Below the pieces are notes generated by a model. The model was not told where the DNA came from, ran no database searches, and worked only from the letters and a program-made list of their open reading frames with translations. From Pasteurellaceae bacterium LFhippo2 (GTDB lineage Bacteria; Pseudomonadota; Gammaproteobacteria; Enterobacterales; Pasteurellaceae): a stretch of DNA of 64,000 nt. How positions within the stretch are numbered: position 1 is the stretch's first letter; each line of letters starts with the position of its first letter. Positions 21,893 through 29,098 of the stretch are shown piece after piece. The translations under genes were made by a program, and so were the position numbers. The stretch lies in the NCBI GenBank assembly GCA_029852775.1, contig LEKJ01000050.1, forward strand, positions 1 through 64,000. Direction: 5' to 3'.

Positions 21893-21908
21893 TGTGACAG
21901 CCATCACA
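21893..21908. promoter_or_regulatory. CRP site upstream of the ABC transporter
   Basis: A perfect TGTGA-N6-TCACA core, about 105 bases before the ATPase gene. Confidence 0.8.
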
Positions 21909-22012
21909 AAACGAAAAATACAAGCGTAAATAATCTTTAGAAAGCCACATTTTTATTTGAATATAGCCACGTTTCTTATTTAAAACGATTTTTTTAATCT
22001 CTAGGAGGCAGT

Positions 22013-23548
22013 ATGACAGCAGTCAAAAACGGTGTACCGTTGCTCTCTATGAAGAATATCAGCAAATCCTTCGTGGGGGTGCAAGCGTTGAAAGATGTTC
22101 AACTTGAATTGCACAAAGGGGAAGCCCACGCGCTGATGGGAGAAAACGGTGCTGGCAAATCGACCTTAATGAAATGCTTGATTGGCGTTCACGAGGCTGA
22201 TGAAGGCGAGATCATCTATAAAGGCAAACCTGTTAAATACAATTCAGTATTAGAGGCTCAACAAGATGGGATCAGTATGATTTTCCAAGAGTTGAATCTC
22301 ATTCCGCATTTAACTGTTGCTGAAAATATTTTCTTTGCTCGCGAGCCGATTAAACTCGGTATGGTCGATAAAAAGAAAATGAATGAAGATGCCGCAAATC
22401 TTCTTAATATGTTCGATATCGACGTAAAACCGACAGATTTAGTCAAAGACTTATCGGTTGCCCGTCAGCAAATGGTGGAAATCGCCAAAGCCCTTTCTTT
22501 CGATGTTGAAGTTCTTATTATGGACGAACCAACATCGGCTCTTACTGAAAAAGAGATCGAAAAACTCTTCGAACTTGTGCGTCGCTTAAAAGATAAAGGC
22601 GTGTGTATTGTGTATATCTCACACCGTATGGACGAACTTAAACAAATCTGTGAGCGCATTACTATCTTCCGTGACGGAACCTATGTTTCTAGTCATCTTT
22701 TCTCTGAAATCACGATGGACGAAATCATCACCAAAATGGTGGGACGTACTCTTGATAATCACTATCCGCCAAAAACAGCACAAATTACCGATGAAATTAT
22801 TTTATCAGTGATGAATGCAGAACGTTATGGCGTATTCCAACCACTTAATTTCGACCTGTTAAAAGGCGAGGTGTTAGGGATCACAGGCTTAGTAGGGGCA
22901 AAACGTACTGAACTAGCTCGTGCAATCTTTGGTGCAGATCAACTTGATGCCGGCGAAATCTATGTGCGTAATAAGAAAGTAGTGATTAGAGATCCATCTG
23001 ACTCTATCAAAGCAGGTATCGCTTATCTCTCTGAAGACCGTAAATTAAACGGTGTCGCAGTGCGTATGACTATTCGTGAAAATATTACGATGGCTTCAAT
23101 GGATAAAGTAACCGACCAACTTGGCATTATTTCCCATAATGAAGAGTTGAAAGCGAGCGATACTTTCATCAAAAAAATGGAAATCAAAACACCAACCCCA
23201 GAGCAGTTAGTAAATAACTTGAGTGGTGGTAACCAACAAAAAGTGGTTATTGGTAAATGGTTATTCCGTGATGCAAACGTGATGATTTTCGATGAACCAA
23301 CGCGCGGTATCGATGTTGGGGCGAAATATGCGATCTATCAACTTATTGATGAACTTGCCGCAAATGGCGTGGGGGTTATCGTAATTTCTTCAGAATTACC
23401 AGAAGTACTTGGTATTACCAATCGCGTTATTGTTATGCGCGAAGGACGTATGACAGGTATGTTGGAAACAGCAAAAACCAACCAAGAAGAAATTATGCAC
23501 TACGCAACAGGCGTAAAAGATATGTTCAAACACGAATATAAAAATTAG
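22013..23548 (+). CDS. sugar ABC importer ATPase (RbsA/MglA type), probably for L-fucose
   Basis: 511 residues with two fused ATPase domains, the layout of ribose/galactose importers. Domain 1 has Walker A GENGAGKST at 43-51, LSVARQQMVEIAKAL and the Walker B LIMDEPTSALTEKE. Domain 2 has the degenerate P-loop GLVGAKRTELA usual for this family, then LSGGNQQKVVIGKWL and FDEPTRGIDVGAK. It energises the permease at 23558. Fucose as substrate is inferred from the shared CRP and GCCCGA elements and flanking fuc genes; ribose, galactose or another deoxysugar are alternatives. Confidence 0.9.
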   Translation: MTAVKNGVPLLSMKNISKSFVGVQALKDVQLELHKGEAHALMGENGAGKSTLMKCLIGVHEADEGEIIYKGKPVKYNSVLEAQQDGISMIFQELNLIPHLTVAENIFFAREPIKLGMVDKKKMNEDAANLLNMFDIDVKPTDLVKDLSVARQQMVEIAKALSFDVEVLIMDEPTSALTEKEIEKLFELVRRLKDKGVCIVYISHRMDELKQICERITIFRDGTYVSSHLFSEITMDEIITKMVGRTLDNHYPPKTAQITDEIILSVMNAERYGVFQPLNFDLLKGEVLGITGLVGAKRTELARAIFGADQLDAGEIYVRNKKVVIRDPSDSIKAGIAYLSEDRKLNGVAVRMTIRENITMASMDKVTDQLGIISHNEELKASDTFIKKMEIKTPTPEQLVNNLSGGNQQKVVIGKWLFRDANVMIFDEPTRGIDVGAKYAIYQLIDELAANGVGVIVISSELPEVLGITNRVIVMREGRMTGMLETAKTNQEEIMHYATGVKDMFKHEYKN

Positions 23549-23557
23549 GAGAACACT

Positions 23558-24559
23558 ATGAGCGAGAAACATAAAGACCTGCTACGCAAAATGGCGGCAT
23601 TAGCTGGATTGATTTTACTTGTTATTTTCTTCAGCGTAACAAACGAATACTTCTTCACTTCTAACAACATTATGACCGTTGGTCTGCAAACATCGACTAT
23701 CGCCCTAATTGGTATCGGTGCAACCTGTGTAATCTTAACCGGGGGTATCGACTTAAGTACGGGTTCTGTGGTGGCACTTTCTGGTGTGGCAGCTGCAATG
23801 ATTGTAAACGCGGGGGTGCCAGTGCCATTAGGTATGATCTTCGGTATCTTGGTTGGCGGTGCTTGTGGTTTAGTAAATGGTATTTTAGTGACTAAAATGA
23901 AACTTCCACCATTTATCGCAACCCTTGGTATGATGATGGTGGCACGTGGTGTGGCATTATATGTAACTAACGCAGCTCCAGTTTCAGGTATGCCAGAATC
24001 TTTCGCGGCACTTGGTAACGGCGCATTATTCCGTATCACTGAAGTGGGTGCTAATGGCTTACCAAAAGTAGTATTTGCAGGTATTCCATATCCTGTAATT
24101 ATTATGATCTTCATCACTGTTCTATTCACTTTCGCACTTACTAAACTCAAAGTAGGTCGTTATATCTATGCGATTGGTTCTAACGAAGAAGCTGCGCGCT
24201 TATCTGGTATTAAAACTAATCTCGTAAAAAATTATGCCTATGTAGCTAGTGGTTTACTCTCTGGTTTAACTGGCGTAATCCTTGCTTCTCGCTTAGTAAC
24301 AGCACAGCCAAACGGCGGTGTGGCTTACGAGCTTGACGCTATCGCAAGTGCAGTAGTAGGGGGCACATCGTTGATGGGCGGTGTGGGTACCATCCCTGGC
24401 ACATTAATCGGTTCATTCATTATCGGTGTTCTTCGTAACGGCTTGAATATGAATGGCGTATCATCATTTGTACAAATGATCGTTATTGGCTTGGTAATTA
24501 TCGTTGCAGTATCTTTAGACCAACTTCGTCAGTCTAAAAAACTCGGTAAAAAAGGCTAA
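23558..24559 (+). CDS. sugar ABC importer permease (RbsC type)
   Basis: 333 residues with eight to ten membrane helices. The family motifs LTGGIDLSTGSVVALSGV and AIGSNEEAARLSGIKTN are present, and the C-terminal VVGGTSLMGGVGTIPGTLIG is the cytoplasmic loop/helix region of BPD_transp_2 permeases. It probably acts as a homodimer with the double-domain ATPase encoded nine bases upstream. A long frame on the opposite strand is an artefact of the codon pattern. Confidence 0.93.
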   Translation: MSEKHKDLLRKMAALAGLILLVIFFSVTNEYFFTSNNIMTVGLQTSTIALIGIGATCVILTGGIDLSTGSVVALSGVAAAMIVNAGVPVPLGMIFGILVGGACGLVNGILVTKMKLPPFIATLGMMMVARGVALYVTNAAPVSGMPESFAALGNGALFRITEVGANGLPKVVFAGIPYPVIIMIFITVLFTFALTKLKVGRYIYAIGSNEEAARLSGIKTNLVKNYAYVASGLLSGLTGVILASRLVTAQPNGGVAYELDAIASAVVGGTSLMGGVGTIPGTLIGSFIIGVLRNGLNMNGVSSFVQMIVIGLVIIVAVSLDQLRQSKKLGKKG

Positions 24560-24590
24560 AACATATCCTCAATCATAAAGGAGATCTCTT

Positions 24591-25535
24591 ATGAAAAAAT
24601 TAGCAATCGTAACCGCAACAGTAGTAGGTTTATCATCACTTTTTGCTGCTCCAGCTTGGGCTCAAACAGGTGAAATCGCAGTTATCGTAAAATCGGCGAA
24701 CTCAACTTTCTGGCAAAACGTACGTAAAGGTGCAGAGGTTGCTGGCAAGGATGTTGGCGGTAAATACAAAGTGACTTTCCAAGGTCCAGAAGCTGAAACT
24801 GCAATCGATGCACAAGTAAATATGGTGGATAACGCAGTAAACCGTGGTGTAGCAGGTATCGTACTTGCAGCATCAGATCCTGTAGCATTAGTTCCTGCTG
24901 TGAAAAAAGCGTATGAAGCAGGTATCCCTGTAGTTATGATCGACTCTGGTATCAATAATGATCAATACTATCAATCATTCCTTGCAACGGATAACCGTGC
25001 TGCAGGTAAATTAGCTGCAGAAAAATTATTAGCGAAAGTTAAAGGTGGCAAAGTTGCAGTAATGTCATTCACTCAAGGTGCTGCGAGTGCGATTGAACGT
25101 ACTGGCGGTTTTATGGATGAAGTGAAAGCAAAAGCTGACTACAAACTTGTAGGCCCATACTACTCAGATTCAGATATGACTAAAGCGCTTAACCAAACGG
25201 AAGACGTTTTAGGTTCTAACCCAGATATCGCAGCAATCTTCGGTGCAAACGAACCAACAGCTGTTGGTATGGCGCGTGCGGTTAAACAAAAAGGCTTTGC
25301 AGGCAAAATCGTAGCAGTAGGTTTTGACGGTAACTCAGACTTACAAAACTTCGTTCGCGATGGAACATTAGACGGTATCGTTGTTCAATCTTCATACCAA
25401 ATGGGTTACAAAGGTGTAAGTACTATCGACCGTATCATCAAAGGTGAGAAAGTTGAAAAAGTTATCGACACCGGTGTTGTTTATGTAACTAAAGAAAATA
25501 TTGATTCTGAAGAAGCGAAAGGCGTTCTTTACTAG
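24591..25535 (+). CDS. periplasmic sugar-binding protein (RbsB type), probably for L-fucose
   Basis: 314 residues. A signal peptide (MKKLAIVTATVVGLSSLFAA, cleaved after AWA) precedes a type I periplasmic binding fold. Features such as VIVKSANSTFWQNVRKGAE, NAVNRGVAGIVLAASDP, VVMIDSGIN and VAVGFDGNSDLQNFVRDG are typical of ribose/allose/xylose-class binders. It delivers substrate to the permease. It follows the permease by 31 bases with AAGGAGAT upstream. The specificity cannot be read from sequence; the locus suggests L-fucose. Confidence 0.92.
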   Translation: MKKLAIVTATVVGLSSLFAAPAWAQTGEIAVIVKSANSTFWQNVRKGAEVAGKDVGGKYKVTFQGPEAETAIDAQVNMVDNAVNRGVAGIVLAASDPVALVPAVKKAYEAGIPVVMIDSGINNDQYYQSFLATDNRAAGKLAAEKLLAKVKGGKVAVMSFTQGAASAIERTGGFMDEVKAKADYKLVGPYYSDSDMTKALNQTEDVLGSNPDIAAIFGANEPTAVGMARAVKQKGFAGKIVAVGFDGNSDLQNFVRDGTLDGIVVQSSYQMGYKGVSTIDRIIKGEKVEKVIDTGVVYVTKENIDSEEAKGVLY

Positions 25536-25548
25536 GAATCTCTCTGAT

Positions 25549-25592
25549 TGTAGGGACACGTTGCGCGTGTCCGCTAACACCGAATCCCTACA
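25549..25592. repeat. palindromic repeat, variant unit
   Basis: TGTAGGG and CCCTACA form the ends, with an inner ACACG-ttgcg-CGTGT hairpin. It is a diverged member of the same family, 18 bases from the well-conserved unit at 25611. Confidence 0.65.
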
Positions 25593-25610
25593 TTCAAACA
25601 TTATTCAAAA

Positions 25611-25660
25611 TGTAGGGGCGTATTGAATACGCCCGCGGGCGTACGCAGTACGCCCCTACA
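25611..25660. repeat. 50-bp palindromic repeat, copy identical to 47714
   Basis: The ends TGTAGGGGCGTA and TACGCCCCTACA pair, and the centre GCCCGCGGGC is a perfect palindrome. All 50 bases are identical to the copy at 47714-47763, 22 kb away, which suggests recent spread or gene conversion of a non-coding element. It lies between the ABC operon and fucO. Confidence 0.85.
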
Positions 25661-25762
25661 ATAATTTGGAGAGAGCAACAAGCGGTTGGTTCTCATCTAT
25701 CTTTTACGCTTAGTCTCTCTCTACACAAAATTATTTTTATAAATCTAAAGAGGAAAACAAAA

Positions 25763-26926
25763 ATGGCTAATCGTCTTATCCTAAATGAAACTAGCTACCA
25801 CGGCAAAGGTGCTATTCAAAACATCGTGCCAGAAGCGACACGTCGTGGTTTTAAAAAAGCGCTTGTTGTCACAGACAAAGACTTAGTGAAATATAACGTT
25901 GCGTCAAAAGTTACTGATTTATTAGATGCAGCTGGCTTAGCATACGAAGTATTTGATGAAGTAAAAGCAAACCCAGCAGTGGATGTGGTTAAAGCAGGTG
26001 TTGAAAGATTCAAACAAGCAGGCGCAGATTATCTAATTGCTATCGGTGGTGGTTCTCCGATTGATACATCAAAAGCGATTGGTATCATCATCAATAACCC
26101 AGAATTTAGCGATGTGCTTTCACTTGAAGGTGTTGCGCCAACTAAAAATAAATGTGTACCTATTATTGCAGTAGCAACTACAGCGGGTACAGCAGCTGAA
26201 GTAACAATCAACTATGTAATCACTGACGAAGCGAAAAAACGCAAATTCGTTTGTGTGGACGTGAATGACGTGCCAGTAGTGGCGGTTGTTGACCCAGATA
26301 TGATGTCATCAATGCCGAAAGGCTTAACAGCAGCAACAGGTATGGATGCTTTAACACACGCTATCGAAGGTTATATCACCAAAGCCGCGTGGGAATTAAC
26401 TGACGCATTACACTTAAAAGCGATTGAAATTATCGGCCGTTCATTACGTTTAGCGGTAAATGGTACTGGTGCAGATAAAGACAAAGGTTTTGAAGGTATG
26501 GCATTAGGTCAATATGTAGCAGGTATGGGCTTCTCTAACGTAGGTTTAGGTGTAGTTCACAGTATGGCTCACCCACTTTCAGCTTATTACGACACACCAC
26601 ACGGTATCGCAAATGCAGTGTTACTTCCGTATGTAATGGAATTTAACAAAAACTACACTGGCGAAAAATACCGTGAAATCGCACGTGCAATGGGCGTAAA
26701 AGGCGTTGATGAAATGACTCAAGAAGAGTACCGCAACGCAGCAATCCAAGCAGTTCAACAACTTTCTACAGATGTTGGTATTCCGCCAAAACTTTCACAA
26801 ATCGGCGTATTAGAAAAAGATTTAGTGGCATTATCAGTAGATGCATTAAATGACGTTTGTACAGGTGGTAACCCAAGAGATTGTACAGCGGAAGAAATTT
26901 TAGAAGTGTATAAAATTGCATTCTAA
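25763..26926 (+). CDS. fucO: lactaldehyde reductase (1,2-propanediol oxidoreductase)
   Basis: 387 residues, an iron-dependent group III alcohol dehydrogenase. It reduces L-lactaldehyde from FucA to L-1,2-propanediol with NADH, regenerating NAD+ anaerobically. NAD-binding GGGSPID is at 95-101. Iron ligands are seen as Asp195 and His199 (GMDALTHAIEGY), His266 (VVHSMAHPL) and His280 (DTPHGIANA), the FucO set. AGAGGA provides the ribosome site. There is no separate CRP core in the gap before it. Confidence 0.95.
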   Translation: MANRLILNETSYHGKGAIQNIVPEATRRGFKKALVVTDKDLVKYNVASKVTDLLDAAGLAYEVFDEVKANPAVDVVKAGVERFKQAGADYLIAIGGGSPIDTSKAIGIIINNPEFSDVLSLEGVAPTKNKCVPIIAVATTAGTAAEVTINYVITDEAKKRKFVCVDVNDVPVVAVVDPDMMSSMPKGLTAATGMDALTHAIEGYITKAAWELTDALHLKAIEIIGRSLRLAVNGTGADKDKGFEGMALGQYVAGMGFSNVGLGVVHSMAHPLSAYYDTPHGIANAVLLPYVMEFNKNYTGEKYREIARAMGVKGVDEMTQEEYRNAAIQAVQQLSTDVGIPPKLSQIGVLEKDLVALSVDALNDVCTGGNPRDCTAEEILEVYKIAF

Positions 26927-26952
26927 TTAACAGATAAATCCCTTTCCTTCTC

Positions 26953-26994
26953 AAGCGGTCTGATTTTGCAAATTTTTTGCGAGATTTGACCGTT
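26953..26994 (+). terminator. fucO terminator-like hairpin
   Basis: AAGCGGTC...GACCG with inner TTGCAA/TTGC complementarity, followed by a T-rich run. An uptake-signal arm is again used. Confidence 0.55.
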
Positions 26995-27028
26995 TTCTTT
27001 TCTTTTATCTTCAATTGCTCATCTATTT

Positions 27029-27044
27029 TGTGAGTTTCTTCACA
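27029..27044. promoter_or_regulatory. CRP site upstream of the Tat-exported protein gene
   Basis: A perfect TGTGA-N6-TCACA core, 77 bases before the ATG. No GCCCGA pair is present here, unlike at the other fuc promoters. Confidence 0.75.
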
Positions 27045-27121
27045 TTTCTAACTCTATGATCTTGCGAAGAAAAGACTAAATCTAATATCTTATACGCCCT
27101 TTCTCAAACAAGGAGCTTGTT

Positions 27122-28675
27122 ATGTTAGAACTTTCTCGTCGTTCTCTTCTTTTAGGCTTAGGTGGAATGGCTGCTTTGGCTGTGTCACCTGCGATTGCCA
27201 ACACTTCAGGATTTACCGTTAGATCAGCCACTTTAGAACCTCGCCCACTGAAACGCCAGCTAAAACACTATTTCGCTTTTGATACAGGAATTTATCACGG
27301 GCTGAAAATGAATAATATGCGCCTCAAAATGGGCAAAGTGAAAAAAGATGATCGTAGTCCATTATTTATTGAAGGCTTATATGAAAATCCGCCAAAAGCG
27401 TGGGAGCCTCGAGTTGATAACGGCTATCCGAATGTGATTTTAGATGACAAAGGTGTTTATCACTGTTACTACACCTTATTTGTTGTTGATCCATCATCAA
27501 CCGCCACACCACGCGAAAAGCGTTCTGAAATCGCTTATTCAACCAAAGATCGTAAAGTGGGCTTAGCCTATGCGCGTTCAACGGACGGTATTCATTGGGA
27601 GAAACCAAACCTAAATGTCGTTGATTTTGAAGGTAGTAAAGAAAATAACCTTATTATGCGTGACGTAGCTGGTACAGGCGTTTTATATGAGCCGAATGAG
27701 TCCGATCCGAATAAACGCTTTAAGTTGATTACACGCAAAGAAGATAATCTCAAAATGGCTGTGGCATTTTCTGCAGACGGTGTACATTTCTCTGAATTGA
27801 TTGAATGGAAAGAAAATAGTCCTGTGTTGGGAGCGGATTGCCATAACTCGGTGTTTAGAGATAGCCGAACCAATCAATATATTTTAAATACTCGTTTATG
27901 GGCGAGTAACTTCCGTGTTCAAGCGATTTCGCGTAGTGATGACTTTATTAACTGGTCGCCGATGGAAGAAGTGTTGCGTGGACAAGGTTTTGATGAGCAA
28001 GTCTATTCAATGACGGTGTTTGAACATAACGATATCTACTTCGGTTTAGCGTCTGTGTATAAGCAAGGCGATATTTCGGTGATGGATTTTGATACGCTGA
28101 ACTTGGAGCTGTATTGGTCAACTAATCTCACCGAATGGAACAAAGCGGTACCTGAAAATAATATCTTTATTCCGTCAGGTGCAGGGCGTGATAAATACCT
28201 TGAAGGCGAGTTTGATAGCGCAACCATTTTCGCCTCATCAATGACCGCAGGGGATAATCGAATTTACTATACTGGCGGTAAAGGTCGTCATAGAGGCTGG
28301 CGTGAAACTGGCTTAGGTTTAGCCTATGCCGATAAAAATCGCTTAGTAGGTATGGTGCAACGTTACCCTGAAAAACCGATGAGCTTTGGTACACAAGCCT
28401 TCAAATTCTTTGGAGAAGATCTGTTTATCTGGGCTGATTTAGATCAGGGCGGTAGTTTAAGTATTGAAGTCGAGAAAAAAGCCGGTTTTGAGCCTGAAAA
28501 TTGCGAATTAGACCGTCAAGAAAATGGTGCTTATAAAGTCACGTTCAAAGGACAGTCGCTCGTTGAAACAACCAAAGAGAAACCTGTGCCGTTTAAAGTA
28601 ACTTTAAATAAAGGCACATTCTGGGGGATTAGCGGTAACTTCGAAATGGACGAGTCGCGTTACTGGAAAGGCTAA
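27122..28675 (+). CDS. Tat-exported five-bladed beta-propeller glycoside hydrolase-like protein
   Basis: 517 residues. The N-terminus has a twin-arginine signal (SRRSLLLGLGG, Arg6-Arg7) with a hydrophobic run and cleavage after AIA near residue 27, so it is exported folded. The rest resembles the five-bladed propeller glycosidases of the GH32/GH43-like superfamily: NGYPNVILDDKGVYHCYYTL, YARSTDGIHWEKPNL and ISRSDDFINWSP are the repeating strand/sugar-site pieces. Candidate acidic catalytic residues lie around WEPRVDNGYP and LEGEFDSATIF but cannot be assigned. Position at the end of the fucose locus with a CRP core suggests release of fucose from host glycans; substrate and activity are unproven. 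Confidence 0.7.
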   Translation: MLELSRRSLLLGLGGMAALAVSPAIANTSGFTVRSATLEPRPLKRQLKHYFAFDTGIYHGLKMNNMRLKMGKVKKDDRSPLFIEGLYENPPKAWEPRVDNGYPNVILDDKGVYHCYYTLFVVDPSSTATPREKRSEIAYSTKDRKVGLAYARSTDGIHWEKPNLNVVDFEGSKENNLIMRDVAGTGVLYEPNESDPNKRFKLITRKEDNLKMAVAFSADGVHFSELIEWKENSPVLGADCHNSVFRDSRTNQYILNTRLWASNFRVQAISRSDDFINWSPMEEVLRGQGFDEQVYSMTVFEHNDIYFGLASVYKQGDISVMDFDTLNLELYWSTNLTEWNKAVPENNIFIPSGAGRDKYLEGEFDSATIFASSMTAGDNRIYYTGGKGRHRGWRETGLGLAYADKNRLVGMVQRYPEKPMSFGTQAFKFFGEDLFIWADLDQGGSLSIEVEKKAGFEPENCELDRQENGAYKVTFKGQSLVETTKEKPVPFKVTLNKGTFWGISGNFEMDESRYWKG

Positions 28676-28699
28676 CTTAATTTGATAAATGATCAAGCG

Positions 28700-28740
28700 G
28701 GCTGTTTTTGTAAGATTTTTGCAAAAATAGCCTTTTTATT
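28700..28740 (+). terminator. terminator ending the fucose locus
   Basis: GGCTgTTTTTG pairs with CAAAAATAGCC and is followed by a T run, 25 bases after the propeller gene. Confidence 0.8.
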
Positions 28741-29023
28741 TTGTGTATATTTATTTTGGAGTGGTTAAAAGATAATTATTTTTTTGTGTAAATAAAGTAA
28801 GTTGGTGATGATTATTAAAGATTCGTTATCTGTTTTTTTATTGATTGATTGTAAGTTTGGTTTGTTTTGTATTGTTTTTATGCTATCTGTTTTTTTTTTG
28901 TTGTTTTTGTATATATTTTTTTCTTGTTGGGTTGATTTTGTGATTGTGTTGCGGTATAAATATGCGCGTATAAACCTCCTTGCTTGGACTTTTATATGTT
29001 GTAATTGTAAGCATTTTAAATGT
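28741..29023. other. T-rich gene-free leader region before the surface lipoprotein
   Basis: This stretch is extremely T-rich on the plus strand, with a run of ten T at 28890-28899. An 83-codon frame is possible but is low-complexity (Phe/Leu/Ile runs) and has no ribosome site. I see no gene. The bias differs sharply from the flanking DNA and suggests a regulatory or recently acquired boundary. Confidence 0.5.
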
Positions 29024-29053
29024 TTGACAGATAATAACGTAGACACATATTAA
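29024..29053 (+). promoter_or_regulatory. promoter of the surface lipoprotein gene
   Basis: TTGACA (29024-29029) and TATTAA (29048-29053) are separated by 18 bases, about 45 bases upstream of the lipoprotein ATG. The perfect -35 is notable. Confidence 0.6.
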
Positions 29054-29098
29054 ATTTTGTCAGTCTATTCTATTAACTCTTATATAAGGTATGAAATC

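Noticed and set aside
23545-24150. 201-codon frame on the minus strand inside the ABC permease gene
   Set aside because: It mirrors the permease codon pattern, is rich in Pro/Ile/Thr as expected for an antisense shadow, and has no ribosome site or known fold.
28768-28830. Possible Fur box near GATAATTATTTTT and GATGATTATT
   Set aside because: The matches to the 19-bp Fur palindrome are too weak and mostly reflect AT richness; it is also about 250 bases from the likely promoter.
28802-29053. 83-codon frame in the T-rich region before the surface lipoprotein
   Set aside because: Low-complexity hydrophobic product caused by T-rich DNA, no ribosome site, and it runs through the lipoprotein promoter.
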